Positions 26,328 through 35,892 of a stretch of DNA of 64,000 nt are shown in pieces. The notes beneath the pieces were generated by a model that made no database searches, was not told where the DNA came from, and saw only the letters and a list, made by a program, of their open reading frames with translations. Each line of letters begins with the position of its first letter. The first letter of the stretch is position 1. Source of the stretch: Sandaracinaceae bacterium (GTDB taxonomy: Bacteria > Myxococcota_A > Polyangia > Polyangiales > Sandaracinaceae); assembly GCA_020633195.1 (NCBI GenBank), contig JACKEC010000034.1, positions 21,848 to 85,847 on the forward strand. The letters run 5' to 3'. Both the position numbers and the translations under genes were made by a program.

Positions 26328-26365
26328 TCTCGGCGCTCCTGATCTCGACGCTCCCTCGGTTCTGG

Positions 26366-26371
26366 TACGCT
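26366..26371 (+). promoter_or_regulatory. -10-like hexamer TACGCT
   Basis: TACGCT lies 10 nt before ATG 26382, with no Shine-Dalgarno sequence. Confidence 0.35.
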
Positions 26372-26381
26372 CGCCGACGCG

Positions 26382-26909
26382 ATGCGCATCCAATCCGAGT
26401 CCCTCATCCGTCACCCGCAGGAGAAGGTCTACGCGGCGTACCGCGACCGGCTCTCCGAGATCGCGGCGTACATTCCCGACGTCAAAGAGATCCGCGTCGA
26501 GAAGCGGCAGGAGCACGACGCCGGGGTCACGATCCACAACATCTGGATCGCCGATCGCGAGGTCCCCGTCTTCGCGAGGGCGTTCATCAAGCCCGAGATG
26601 CTGCAGTGGGACGACTTCGCGGAGTGGAAGGACGGCGAGGGCCGCGTCTACTGGACGCTCAAGCTCCGGGTCTTCACCGACAGCGTGACCTGCAGCGGCA
26701 CCAACACCTTCGCGGCGGCCGGCGACGGCAAGACGAAGGTCTGCCTCGAGGGCGACCTCGACATCGACGTCAAGAGCATCCCCGGCGTGCCCAAGCTGCT
26801 CGCGGGCGGGCTCAAGCCGAAGGTCGAGAAGTTCATCGTCTCGCTGATCACGCCCAACCTGCAGCGCGTCAACGAGAGCCTGCAGCAGTTCCTCGACGAG
26901 CACGGCTGA
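26382..26909 (+). CDS. SRPBCC/DUF2505-like lipid-binding-fold protein
   Basis: A 175-residue soluble protein with no signal peptide. Its pattern (N-terminal strand, two helices, six strands, long C-terminal helix) and the segment KSIPGVPKLLAGGLKPKVEKF fit the START/SRPBCC hydrophobic-pocket fold, near DUF2505. The ligand is unknown. Its last 41 bp overlap the convergent RibD-like gene. Confidence 0.65.
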   Translation: MRIQSESLIRHPQEKVYAAYRDRLSEIAAYIPDVKEIRVEKRQEHDAGVTIHNIWIADREVPVFARAFIKPEMLQWDDFAEWKDGEGRVYWTLKLRVFTDSVTCSGTNTFAAAGDGKTKVCLEGDLDIDVKSIPGVPKLLAGGLKPKVEKFIVSLITPNLQRVNESLQQFLDEHG

Positions 26910-27618
26910 GGTAGCGGCGGAAGGTCCAGGGGCCGCTCGGCTCCTCGACCGCGGTCGCCGCGCCCGAGGGGACGAGCGCCGCCTCGATGGCCGCCTCCGA
27001 CAGGAACGGGCCGCCGATCGCGAGCGGGTCGAGCTCGCCCTCGAAGGTGCTGAGCAGGAGCTCGTCGATCGCGCAGGGCCGGTCGTACAGCGGCACCGCG
27101 ACCCGGGGCCCCGCCTCGACGCTGACCGACGCGCAGCCTCTGTCGTCGAGGAAGTGGCGCAGGGCGCCGCGCGGCGTGGGGTCGTCGACGCGGACGACCT
27201 CGACGCGCGAGGGCAGCTCGAGCGGCGCCTCGCGGCCCGTGTACACGATCGGCCGCGCCCAGCTCGACCAGACGGGGTGCGACGCGGGCAGCGCTCCGCT
27301 CTGGGTCAGCACGCAGAGCCACGGCGGGTCGCGGCCCTCGCGGAGCGCGTGGAACCCGGCGCCGTCGAGGTCGTAGCGCAGCTCCGGCTCCGCGCGCAGG
27401 ACGCTGCCGCTCACGACGATGGCGTCGACGCGCGCCCGCGTGAGCTGCAGGCAGAACCAGTCCGTCGCGCTCTTGGGCGACCGCTCCCCGATCCGCATCA
27501 CGCGCAGCGCGGCCCCGACGCGGGCCACCGCGACCACGTGGAGCACCCCCGACGCCGCTCCGAGCGGCGCCCCGTAGAGCGCCCGCGCGCGCTCGTCGAC
27601 CTCCTGTCGCGTCTGCAC
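26869..27618 (-). CDS. RibD C-terminal-like (dihydrofolate reductase fold) reductase
   Basis: A 249-residue protein resembling the reductase half of RibD: TDWFCLQLTRARVDAIVVSGSVLRAEP matches the region where RibD C-terminal proteins bind NADPH and sugar phosphate, and VSVEAGPRVAVPLYD resembles the EGG-type motif. There is no deaminase domain, and no riboflavin genes are adjacent, so it may act on another pteridine- or pyrimidine-like substrate. The start GTG 27618 is taken from frame and family length. The 45-bp spacer to miaB holds divergent promoters. The 3' end overlaps the SRPBCC gene by 41 bp. Confidence 0.72.
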   Translation of the reverse strand: MQTRQEVDERARALYGAPLGAASGVLHVVAVARVGAALRVMRIGERSPKSATDWFCLQLTRARVDAIVVSGSVLRAEPELRYDLDGAGFHALREGRDPPWLCVLTQSGALPASHPVWSSWARPIVYTGREAPLELPSRVEVVRVDDPTPRGALRHFLDDRGCASVSVEAGPRVAVPLYDRPCAIDELLLSTFEGELDPLAIGGPFLSEAAIEAALVPSGAATAVEEPSGPWTFRRYLSRARRGTAAGSR

Positions 27619-27648
27619 TCCGTTTGCCCCTCGGCCGCCCTTCTTCCA

Positions 27649-27654
27649 TACCCC
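27649..27654 (+). promoter_or_regulatory. -10-like hexamer TACCCC before miaB
   Basis: TACCCC lies 9 nt before ATG 27664, with no Shine-Dalgarno sequence. Confidence 0.3.
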
Positions 27655-27663
27655 GACCTCGGC

Positions 27664-29079
27664 ATGAAGCGGTACCTCGTCCAGACGATGGGCTGTCAGA
27701 TGAACGTCCACGACTCGCGGCGGATCGAAGAGGTCCTGTCCGCGGACGGCTGGCTCCCGACCGACGAGCCCGCCCTGGCGCAGCTCATCGTCTTCAACAC
27801 CTGCTCGGTCCGCGAGAAGGCGGAGCACAAGCTGATGAGCGCGCTCGGCACCGTGCGCGGCTTCAAGGAGGAGCGCCGCGACGTCGTCATCGCGGTGGCC
27901 GGCTGCGTGGCCCAGCAGGAGGGCGAGCGCCTCCTCCAGAAGGCCCGCTTCGTCGACGTCGTGATCGGCCCCGACAACATCTCGGAGCTGCCCGCCCTGA
28001 TCGCCCACGCGCAGGGCGGCGGCGCGCCGGTCGCCAGGACGGTCTTCGACGTCCACGCCCCCGCCTTCCTCGAGGCCACGCCGGCTCCGTCGAAGCTCGA
28101 GGTCACCGCGTTCGTCACCGTGATGAAGGGCTGCGACGAGCGCTGCACGTACTGCGTCGTCCCCTACACGCGGGGCCCCGAGCGCTACCGCAGCTCGGAC
28201 GCGATCATCCACGAGATCCGCGGGATGGTGGAGGGCGGGGTCCGCGAGGTGACCCTGCTCGGGCAGACCGTCAACTCGTGGCACGAGCCCAACGCCGACG
28301 AACCGGCGGACGAGGCGCCCCCCTGGTCGGAGCGGCTCGCCCGGACCAGCCAGTTCGCCGCGCTGCTGCGCCGGATCGCGGTGGAGGTGCCCGAGCTCGG
28401 GCGGCTCCGCTACACGTCCCCGCACCCGCGGCACCTGACCGACGAGCTCATCGAGGCGCACGCCGACCTCGACGTGCTCGCGCGGCACGTGCACCTCCCG
28501 GTGCAGTCGGGCTCGAACCGCCTGCTCAAGCGGATGCTCCGCCGCTACACGCGCGAGCTCTACCTCGAGCGCATCGCGCGCCTGCGCGACGCGGTCCCCG
28601 GGCTGACGCTGAGCACCGATCTGATCGTCGGCTTCCCCGGCGAGACGGACGAGGACTTCGCGCAGACGCTCGAGCTCGTCCGCGAGGCCGGCTTCGTGGC
28701 GGCGTTCGCGTTCAAGTACTCGCCGCGGCCCAACACTCCGTCGCTCAAGCTCGAGGACGACGTCCCCGAGGCGGTGAAGGCGGCGCGCCTCCAGGCCGTG
28801 TTCGACGTGGTGGCCGCTCAGCAGCGGCCGCACCTCGAGTCGCTCGTGGGGACGACCCAGCGAGTGCTCGTCGAGGGAATCAGCCGCACCGATCCCAAGC
28901 GTTCCACGGGCCGGACGGCGCGCAACGAGATCGTCCACGTGGACGGCGTCGACCTCGAAGGAGCGTTCCTCGACGTGGTGATCGAGCGAGCCAACGAGCA
29001 CAGCCTGATGGGTCGGCGCCTGAGCGAGGCGCCGGTCGAGCGGCCGCGCTTCCCGCATCGGCTCAAGGTGGTGGGGTGA
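27664..29079 (+). CDS. miaB: tRNA-2-methylthio-N6-isopentenyladenosine synthase MiaB
   Basis: A 471-residue radical-SAM methylthiotransferase that modifies A37 of tRNA. The N-terminal UPF0004 domain carries three cluster cysteines (MGCQMN, NTCSVR, AGCVAQ). The radical-SAM motif is GCDERCTYC (CxxxCxxC), followed by GQTVNSW. A TRAM-like domain ends the protein (from about residue 395). Length is normal, and the MiaB-type wording (GQTVN, SDHR-like motifs) favours MiaB over MtaB or RimO. Its TGA overlaps the GTG of the VanZ-like gene (GTGA). Confidence 0.95.
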   Translation: MKRYLVQTMGCQMNVHDSRRIEEVLSADGWLPTDEPALAQLIVFNTCSVREKAEHKLMSALGTVRGFKEERRDVVIAVAGCVAQQEGERLLQKARFVDVVIGPDNISELPALIAHAQGGGAPVARTVFDVHAPAFLEATPAPSKLEVTAFVTVMKGCDERCTYCVVPYTRGPERYRSSDAIIHEIRGMVEGGVREVTLLGQTVNSWHEPNADEPADEAPPWSERLARTSQFAALLRRIAVEVPELGRLRYTSPHPRHLTDELIEAHADLDVLARHVHLPVQSGSNRLLKRMLRRYTRELYLERIARLRDAVPGLTLSTDLIVGFPGETDEDFAQTLELVREAGFVAAFAFKYSPRPNTPSLKLEDDVPEAVKAARLQAVFDVVAAQQRPHLESLVGTTQRVLVEGISRTDPKRSTGRTARNEIVHVDGVDLEGAFLDVVIERANEHSLMGRRLSEAPVERPRFPHRLKVVG

Positions 29080-29474
29080 GCCCCGCCACCCGGCGCGCCG
29101 CCCTCAGCTGGGCGCCCGCGGTCCTCTACATGGGGCTGATCTGGACGCTGAGCTCGTTCACGTTCGACGCCCCCATCGACCACTTCCCGCTGCGCGACAA
29201 GGGCGTCCACTTCGTCGAGTACGGCGTGCTGGGGATGCTGCTCGCGCACGCGTGCTTCCGCACCTGGCCGCGCCATCACCGGCTGCGCACGGCGGCGCTC
29301 GCGATCCTCATCACCGTCCTCTGGGGCTGGCTGGACGAGATCCACCAGGCCTTCGTCCCCGGGCGCTCGTCGGACGCGCTCGATCTTGTCGCCGACACCG
29401 CCGGCGCGATCACGGGCACCCTGACCCGCGCCGCGATCCACTTCCTTCACCGCCCGAGGACCGCCAACCGATGA
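29076..29474 (+). CDS. VanZ-like membrane protein
   Basis: A 132-residue integral membrane protein with four predicted spans and the VanZ signature (DKGVHFVEYGVLGMLL followed by DEIHQAFVPGRSSDALDLVADTAG). It starts with a GTG that overlaps the miaB stop, and its TGA overlaps the ATG of the next gene (ATGA). A role in envelope physiology is only inferred from the name-giving family. No glycopeptide-resistance genes are nearby. Confidence 0.88.
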   Translation: MSPATRRAALSWAPAVLYMGLIWTLSSFTFDAPIDHFPLRDKGVHFVEYGVLGMLLAHACFRTWPRHHRLRTAALAILITVLWGWLDEIHQAFVPGRSSDALDLVADTAGAITGTLTRAAIHFLHRPRTANR

Positions 29475-29977
29475 GCCTGCACCCCTACCGCGGAACGCTC
29501 CCCACCATCAGCCCCGACGCCTGGCTCGCGCCGAGCGCGGACGTCATCGGCGACACGCACGTCGGCGCCGAGTCCAGCATCTGGTACGGCGCGGTCCTGC
29601 GCGGCGACGTGATGCCCATCCGCATCGGCGCGCGCACGTCGATCCAGGACAACTCCGTCATCCACACCACCGAGCACTGGAGCGACTGCACCGTCGGTGA
29701 CGACTGCACCGTCGGCCACGCGGTGGTGCTCCACGGGTGCACCGTCGGCGACCGCGTCCTCGTCGGCATGGGCGCGATCGTCCTCGACGCCGCCGAGATC
29801 GGCCACGACGTGATCCTCGGCGCGGGCAGCCTCGTCACCGCGCGGACCAAGATCCCCCCGGGCGTGATGGCGTTCGGCCGACCGGCGAAGCCGATCCGCG
29901 ACCTCAAGCCCGAGGAGCTCGAGCAGATCCGCGAGGCGGCCTCGCACTACGTCGAGCTGCTGCCGCACTACCGCTGA
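29471..29977 (+). CDS. Gamma-type carbonic anhydrase-like hexapeptide-repeat protein
   Basis: A 168-residue left-handed beta-helix protein with repeated hexapeptides ([IV]-G-x-x-x-x). The gamma carbonic anhydrase-type metal ligands can be placed in DNSVIHTTEHW and GHAVVLHGC. It matches the YrdA/PaaY subgroup in length, and ends with a helix (LEQIREAASHYVELL). It is the last gene of miaB-vanZ-like, and repeat copy B starts 14 bp after its stop. Confidence 0.88.
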   Translation: MSLHPYRGTLPTISPDAWLAPSADVIGDTHVGAESSIWYGAVLRGDVMPIRIGARTSIQDNSVIHTTEHWSDCTVGDDCTVGHAVVLHGCTVGDRVLVGMGAIVLDAAEIGHDVILGAGSLVTARTKIPPGVMAFGRPAKPIRDLKPEELEQIREAASHYVELLPHYR

Positions 29978-29991
29978 GGCGCCTCCCCTCG

Positions 29992-30091
29992 AGGTCTGTC
30001 GATAAATCGCCTCCGGCGATTTCTCTCCGGCGAGGGGCAAGCCCCTCGCGCTCCCCACTGAGATCCCTCGGTCGCTTCGCGCCCTCGGGAC

Positions 30092-30095
<4 letters not shown>
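29992..30095 (-). repeat. Three-hairpin interspersed repeat, copy B, starting at the lepA stop codon
   Basis: Read on the minus strand it begins CTGAGTCC, with the TGA of lepA inside, and shows the same three hairpins as copy A. The second (GCGAGGGG-CTTG-CCCCTCGC) and the loop-flanked third are nearly identical. The first stem keeps the outer CTGAG/CTCAG pair while its inner bases differ from copy A. It fills the gap between convergent lepA and the carbonic anhydrase gene. Confidence 0.8.
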
Positions 30096-31909
<1,814 letters not shown>

Positions 31910-31921
31910 GGAAGCGGCGTT

Positions 31922-32116
31922 CTACTGCTCGCTTCGGCCCGCCCCGTCAAGGGTCAGCTGACCCGGAAGCTCGTCCTTGTACTGCTCGAGCACCATGTCG
32001 ATGCCTTCGCGGATGTAGACCGCGATCGGCACCTTCGTCCGCTGGTTCAGCAGCTTCAACCGCTCGTTCTGCTCGGGCGTGATGTAGATGGTCGTCGAGA
32101 TTTTCTTCCGAGCCAT
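31922..32116 (-). CDS. Small ribbon-helix-helix (CopG/Arc-type) DNA-binding protein
   Basis: A 64-residue protein. The strand ISTTIYITPEQ followed by helices ERLKLLNQRTKVPIAVYIREG and IDMVLEQYK matches the ribbon-helix-helix fold of CopG/MetJ/Arc transcription regulators. It is 12 bp upstream of lepA on the same strand and is preceded by a near-consensus promoter. An imperfect inverted pair (GTGAC-5-GTTAC) overlaps the -10 region, which would suit autoregulation. The target is unknown and no toxin partner is adjacent. Confidence 0.8.
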   Translation of the reverse strand: MARKKISTTIYITPEQNERLKLLNQRTKVPIAVYIREGIDMVLEQYKDELPGQLTLDGAGRSEQ

Positions 32117-32133
32117 GTCCTACCCTCGCCCAA

Positions 32134-32148
32134 GTGACGTGAAGTTAC
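32134..32148. promoter_or_regulatory. Imperfect inverted repeat overlapping the -10 box, possible RHH operator
   Basis: GTGAC and GTTAC are separated by 5 bp (one mismatch from perfect symmetry) and cover the -10 box and start region of the RHH gene promoter. Confidence 0.3.
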
Positions 32149-32170
32149 ATGGCACCACACATACTGTCAA
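32142..32170 (-). promoter_or_regulatory. Sigma70-type promoter of the RHH-lepA pair (TTGACA-17-TAACTT)
   Basis: On the minus strand, -35 TTGACA (32170-32165) is separated by 17 bp from -10 TAACTT (32147-32142). Transcription would start near 32135, giving a leader of about 18 nt with a GGGTAGGA-type ribosome site. Confidence 0.7.
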
Positions 32171-32263
32171 ATGGCAATCGTGGATGTGCGGCGCGCGAGC
32201 CGAATCCTGAGGCGAAGTCCCAAGCCCGTCCAGGTCAGCTTGCGGCACCGGTTGAACGGCCAC

Positions 32264-32269
32264 TATCCT
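32264..32269 (+). promoter_or_regulatory. -10-like hexamer TATCCT for the Asp-repeat lipoprotein pair
   Basis: TATCCT lies 27 nt before ATG 32297. The short leader holds GAAGGGG (32285-32291) at ribosome-site distance. Confidence 0.4.
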
Positions 32270-32296
32270 CCGGGCACCCGAATCGAAGGGGCCTCG

Positions 32297-33190
32297 ATGA
32301 AGAGCGAAGGATCTCGACGACTTGCGATCTTGGTGGGGCTGACGCTCGCGTTGGGCGCCGCGACCCCGGGCTGCGGAGGTGAGTCCGCCGTGTCCGATGC
32401 CCCCGAGGGCACGCGCGGCGAAGACTCCGTTCGGCAGCAATGCAACACGAATGGTCACGAGGTGCGCGCGGTCGACGTGAACAACGACGGCACGCCCGAC
32501 ATCCGTCACGTGTACGCGGACGGCCGTGAGACGTGCGTGCAGTACGACATGAACTTCGACGGCCTCGTCGACATCACGCGCTTCTTCGGCGAGGACGGAC
32601 ACACCGTCGTCCAGGAAGAGCACGACTTCGACTTCGACGGACGCCTCGACCAGATCTCGTACTACGAGAACGGCGTCCTCGCGCGCAAGGAGCTCGACAC
32701 CAACTTCGACAACCGCATCGACACGTGGGTGTGGTGCTCGGGGCGCCTCTACTCGCGCCAGGAGCGCGACCGCCACCACCTCGGGCGCGTCGACACGTGG
32801 GAGTTCTTCGACGACGGCCTCCTCCGCGAGGCTCGCTACGACGACAACAACGACGGGCAGCCCGAGCGCTGGGAGATGTTCCGGCTCGGCCGCCTCGCCG
32901 AGGTGCGACGCGACACCGACCTCGACGGCGAGGCCGACCAGCGCGAAGAGATCCCCGCCGAGAGCGCGGGCGAGGCGGAGACCGCCCTGACCTGCGACGG
33001 CACCCCGCCCCCGGCTCCCCCCGCGCCCGAGCCCCCGCCGCCCACCAGCGGCGGCGAGAACGCCGCGGACGCGGGCGTCCCGGCGACCGACGGCGGCGTC
33101 CCCGGCGAGGGGATGCCGTGGGAGGGCGTCTCCGACACCCAGCCCGCCGACCACACGGCCAGCGAGCCCACCCTCGAGGGCGGCGAATGA
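32297..33190 (+). CDS. Asp-repeat lipoprotein 1, unknown function
   Basis: A 297-residue protein. A signal peptide ends in PGCGG (lipobox Cys about 24). The mature part is built from seven tandem repeats of about 22 residues with the core D-x-[ND]-x-D-G-x-x-D followed by an aromatic patch (DVNNDGTPDIRHVY, DMNFDGLVDITRFF, DFDFDGRLDQISYY, DTNFDNRIDTWVW). The loops look like single EF-hand or VCBS-type calcium loops. A Pro/Gly/Asp-rich tail follows. ATG 32297 was chosen for its signal peptide; the frame is open further upstream. Its TGA overlaps the ATG of its paralogue. Function not known. Confidence 0.7.
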   Translation: MKSEGSRRLAILVGLTLALGAATPGCGGESAVSDAPEGTRGEDSVRQQCNTNGHEVRAVDVNNDGTPDIRHVYADGRETCVQYDMNFDGLVDITRFFGEDGHTVVQEEHDFDFDGRLDQISYYENGVLARKELDTNFDNRIDTWVWCSGRLYSRQERDRHHLGRVDTWEFFDDGLLREARYDDNNDGQPERWEMFRLGRLAEVRRDTDLDGEADQREEIPAESAGEAETALTCDGTPPPAPPAPEPPPPTSGGENAADAGVPATDGGVPGEGMPWEGVSDTQPADHTASEPTLEGGE

Positions 33191-33906
33191 AGATCCAGCA
33201 CGTGCTCGGGGCGGCGCTCGCCCTCTCCTTCGCGGCCCCCGGCTGCGGCGGCTCCAACCAGAACGAGCCCACGGGGAGCGGGCGCTCGGCCGCGATGAGC
33301 GGCTCGAACCTCCCCGACGACGATCAGGGGCGCTGCGACACCACCGCGCCGGACCGTGAGGCCAGCGAGTACGACACGTCGGGCGACGACCACCCGGACG
33401 TGCGCCGCGTGTTCCGCCGCGTCGGCACCCCGCCGCTGGTCCGCCTGATCCTCGCGTGCCGCGAGGCCGACCTCAACGGCGACGGGGTGAAGGACGTCGT
33501 GCGGTACTACAACGACGAGGGGCGCCCGCTTCGGGAGGAGGCGGACCGCAACTTCGACGGCACGATGGACATGATCACCTACTTCCAGGAGGGTCGGATC
33601 ATCCGCCAGGAAGAGGACTCCAACGGCGACGGCCGCGTCGACACGAAGATCTTCTACGAGCACGGCCACATGGTGCGGACCGAGCGCGACCTCGCCGGGC
33701 GCAGCACGCCGACGCACTGGCAGCCCGACCGGTGGGAGTACTTCGAGGAAGGCCGCATGGTCCGCATGGGCACCGACCTCGACGGCGACGGCAACGTCGA
33801 CCGCTGGGACCGGGACGCGGTGTGGAGCGAGCAGCAGCGCGCCGACGACAACGCGGCGACCATCGACGAGGCGGTCGAAGAGACGCCCGGCATGGAAGAT
33901 CCCTGA
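33187..33906 (+). CDS. Asp-repeat lipoprotein 2, paralogue of the preceding gene
   Basis: A 239-residue protein coupled to the gene before it by ATGA. Signal peptide with APGCGG lipobox (Cys about 19). Six repeats of the same kind follow (DTSGDDHPDVRRVF, DLNGDGVKDVVRYY, DRNFDGTMDMITYF, DSNGDGRVDTKIFY, DGDGNVDRWD). Many Arg/Glu residues flank the Asp loops. The tandem arrangement suggests a duplicated pair acting together. Its stop TGA (33904-33906) overlaps a possible CTG start of the GntR gene. Confidence 0.7.
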   Translation: MKIQHVLGAALALSFAAPGCGGSNQNEPTGSGRSAAMSGSNLPDDDQGRCDTTAPDREASEYDTSGDDHPDVRRVFRRVGTPPLVRLILACREADLNGDGVKDVVRYYNDEGRPLREEADRNFDGTMDMITYFQEGRIIRQEEDSNGDGRVDTKIFYEHGHMVRTERDLAGRSTPTHWQPDRWEYFEEGRMVRMGTDLDGDGNVDRWDRDAVWSEQQRADDNAATIDEAVEETPGMEDP

Positions 33907-34622
33907 GCGACGCCACCGCGGTCGAGGAGTGTGAGCGGGCGATCCGCCTCGCGCTCCTCTCGCGGACCTACGCTCCCGGGCAGCGCCTCCCCCCCGAGCG
34001 CGCCCTCGCCGAGCAGCTCGGGGTGAACCGCACCACGCTGCGCGCCGCGCTCGGGCGCCTCGCGAGCGCGCGCCTGCTCACCGTGCGACAGGGCAGCGGC
34101 TACGTCGTGCAGGACTACCGGCTCGTCGCGGGGCTCGAGCTGCTCCCCGATCTGGCGGAGCTGACCGCGCGGCGAGGCGAGTCCACGGCGGCGATGGTCA
34201 CCGACCTGCTCGAGGTGCGCCGCCGCCTCGCGGTGATGGCCTTCGAGCGCGTCGCCGAGCGCGCCGCCGAGGGGCGCCTCGACGCCGCCGGCATCCGCGC
34301 CGCGGTCGAGCGGTTCATCGAGCTCGTGGGCGACGGCGCGACCCTCGACGAGCTCGCCGCCGCCGACCTCGCGATCATGGCCGCGGTGCTCGAGGCGACG
34401 GGCTCCGAGGTGCTGGGTCTGATCATCAACCCGGTGAGCCTCATCGTTCGCGACCTCGAGCCGCTGCGGCGCGCGATCTATCGCGAGCCCGCGTCGAACG
34501 CGCTCGCGTACCGGCTCCTCCTCGCGTGGCTCGAGGCGCCCGACCGCGCCGCGATCCCGCTCGTGCTCGCCGAGCTCGAGCGCCGCGACGCCGCGACGGT
34601 GGCGCTGCTCAGCGGCCGCTGA
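33903..34622 (+). CDS. GntR/FadR-family transcription regulator
   Basis: A 239-residue regulator. The N-terminal winged helix-turn-helix shows the GntR signature (YAPGQRLPPERALAEQLGVNRTT, split over residues about 21-43), and the C-terminal all-helical FadR-type effector domain includes DLLEVRRRLAVMAFERVAERA. No ATG, GTG or TTG exists between residue 1 of the fold and 33822, so either CTG 33903 (overlapping the upstream stop as CTGA, with GGAAGA before it) or GTG 33822 is used. It converges with the MFS gene, the ends overlapping by 14 bp, and may regulate it. Confidence 0.85.
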   Translation: MSDATAVEECERAIRLALLSRTYAPGQRLPPERALAEQLGVNRTTLRAALGRLASARLLTVRQGSGYVVQDYRLVAGLELLPDLAELTARRGESTAAMVTDLLEVRRRLAVMAFERVAERAAEGRLDAAGIRAAVERFIELVGDGATLDELAAADLAIMAAVLEATGSEVLGLIINPVSLIVRDLEPLRRAIYREPASNALAYRLLLAWLEAPDRAAIPLVLAELERRDAATVALLSGR

Positions 34623-35817
34623 CGGCGCGCGGGTACGCGAGCAGCACGACGAGCACGAGCACCAGCAGGGCCGCGCTCAAGGCGTACGTGTACTCGGGGC
34701 CGACGCCGGGGAGCTCGCGCAGGAGCTGGTAGAGCCCGCCCCCGACGAGCGGCCCCGCGAGCCGCCCGATCCCCGTCGACGCCGAGTTCAGGCCCGCGAT
34801 CGAGCCCTGGCTCTCGTCGCCCACCGCGAGCGAGCCGGCGGCGGTGACCCCGGGGAGCAAGAGGCCTTGCCCCAGCCCCTGGATCGCGAGCGCCGTCGTG
34901 AGCTCCCAGAAGGTGTGCGCGAACACGAACCCCGCGTAGCCGACGATCGCGAGGGGGACCCCGAAGCGGAGCAGCGTGATCGGGCGCATCTCCCGGCGGC
35001 GCACGAGGTAGCCCTGGGCGAAGACGGCGACGACGCCGTACACGAACAGGGCCGCGCCCACGTACTTCGGGGTCTCCGTGTCCGCGATCCCGAGCCGGTC
35101 CTGGAAGTAGAACGCGACGGTCTGCTCCATCGCGACCGACGCGACGGTCGCCACGAGCCCGATCGACAGGATCGGCCACACCTTCTTGGCGAGCTCCCCG
35201 AGCGGCGGGGGCGGCTCGAGCGCGCGGTGCGGCTCGGGCTCGGGGAGGCGCAGCGCGATGAACATCGCGTTGACGACGGCCACGCTCGCGGAGAACCAGA
35301 TCGGCGCGAGGAGGTTGCCCCCCGTCAGCTCGACGAGGCCGGCGCCGATCGCGGGGCCGAAGATGATCCCGAGGCCGAACGCGGCGCCGATCACCGCCAT
35401 CGCGCTCGTGCGCTGCTCGCGGCCCGAGATGTCCGCCGCGTACGCCTGCGCGGTGGGCAGCGTCGCGGACGAGAACGCGCCACCCACGACGCGCGCCCCG
35501 AGCAGCGCGGCGAGGAGCGCCCCGTGGCCGAGGTAGCCGTTCATCCCCGCCCACGCCGCGCCGCCGAACGCGTAGAAGCCCACCGCGAAGCCGGTGACCC
35601 CGAGGAGCAGGATCGGCTTGCGGCCCGCGGTCTCGCTCCGGCGGCCCCACACGGGCGCGAGGAGGAGCTGCATCAGCGCGTAGCCCGCCGAGAGGAGGCC
35701 GACCTCGAGCTCCGTCAGGTCGAGCGCGCGACCGAGCGGCCCGAAGATCGGGAAGAGGACGGAGAGCCCGAGGATGCTGTTGAAGAGCGCGACGAACAGC
35801 AGGACCATCGGACGCAT
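34609..35817 (-). CDS. Major facilitator superfamily transporter (drug efflux type)
   Basis: A 402-residue membrane protein with about 12 spans. The motif A region (GYALMQLLLAPVWGRRSETAGRKPILL) between spans 2 and 3 and a proline/glycine-rich span 5 region are visible, as in TetA/MdfA-like exporters. An upstream ATG (35850) would add 11 residues; 35817 begins the first span directly. The convergent GntR-type regulator next door suggests substrate-linked control. The substrate is unknown. Confidence 0.85.
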   Translation of the reverse strand: MRPMVLLFVALFNSILGLSVLFPIFGPLGRALDLTELEVGLLSAGYALMQLLLAPVWGRRSETAGRKPILLLGVTGFAVGFYAFGGAAWAGMNGYLGHGALLAALLGARVVGGAFSSATLPTAQAYAADISGREQRTSAMAVIGAAFGLGIIFGPAIGAGLVELTGGNLLAPIWFSASVAVVNAMFIALRLPEPEPHRALEPPPPLGELAKKVWPILSIGLVATVASVAMEQTVAFYFQDRLGIADTETPKYVGAALFVYGVVAVFAQGYLVRRREMRPITLLRFGVPLAIVGYAGFVFAHTFWELTTALAIQGLGQGLLLPGVTAAGSLAVGDESQGSIAGLNSASTGIGRLAGPLVGGGLYQLLRELPGVGPEYTYALSAALLVLVLVVLLAYPRAVSGR

Positions 35818-35892
35818 GGCTCGGGCGGCATGCCCCGCGGAGCCCGGCATTGCAAGAGCTGTCCGTCCCGCGCGGGTCGAGCGGCTCCGGCC

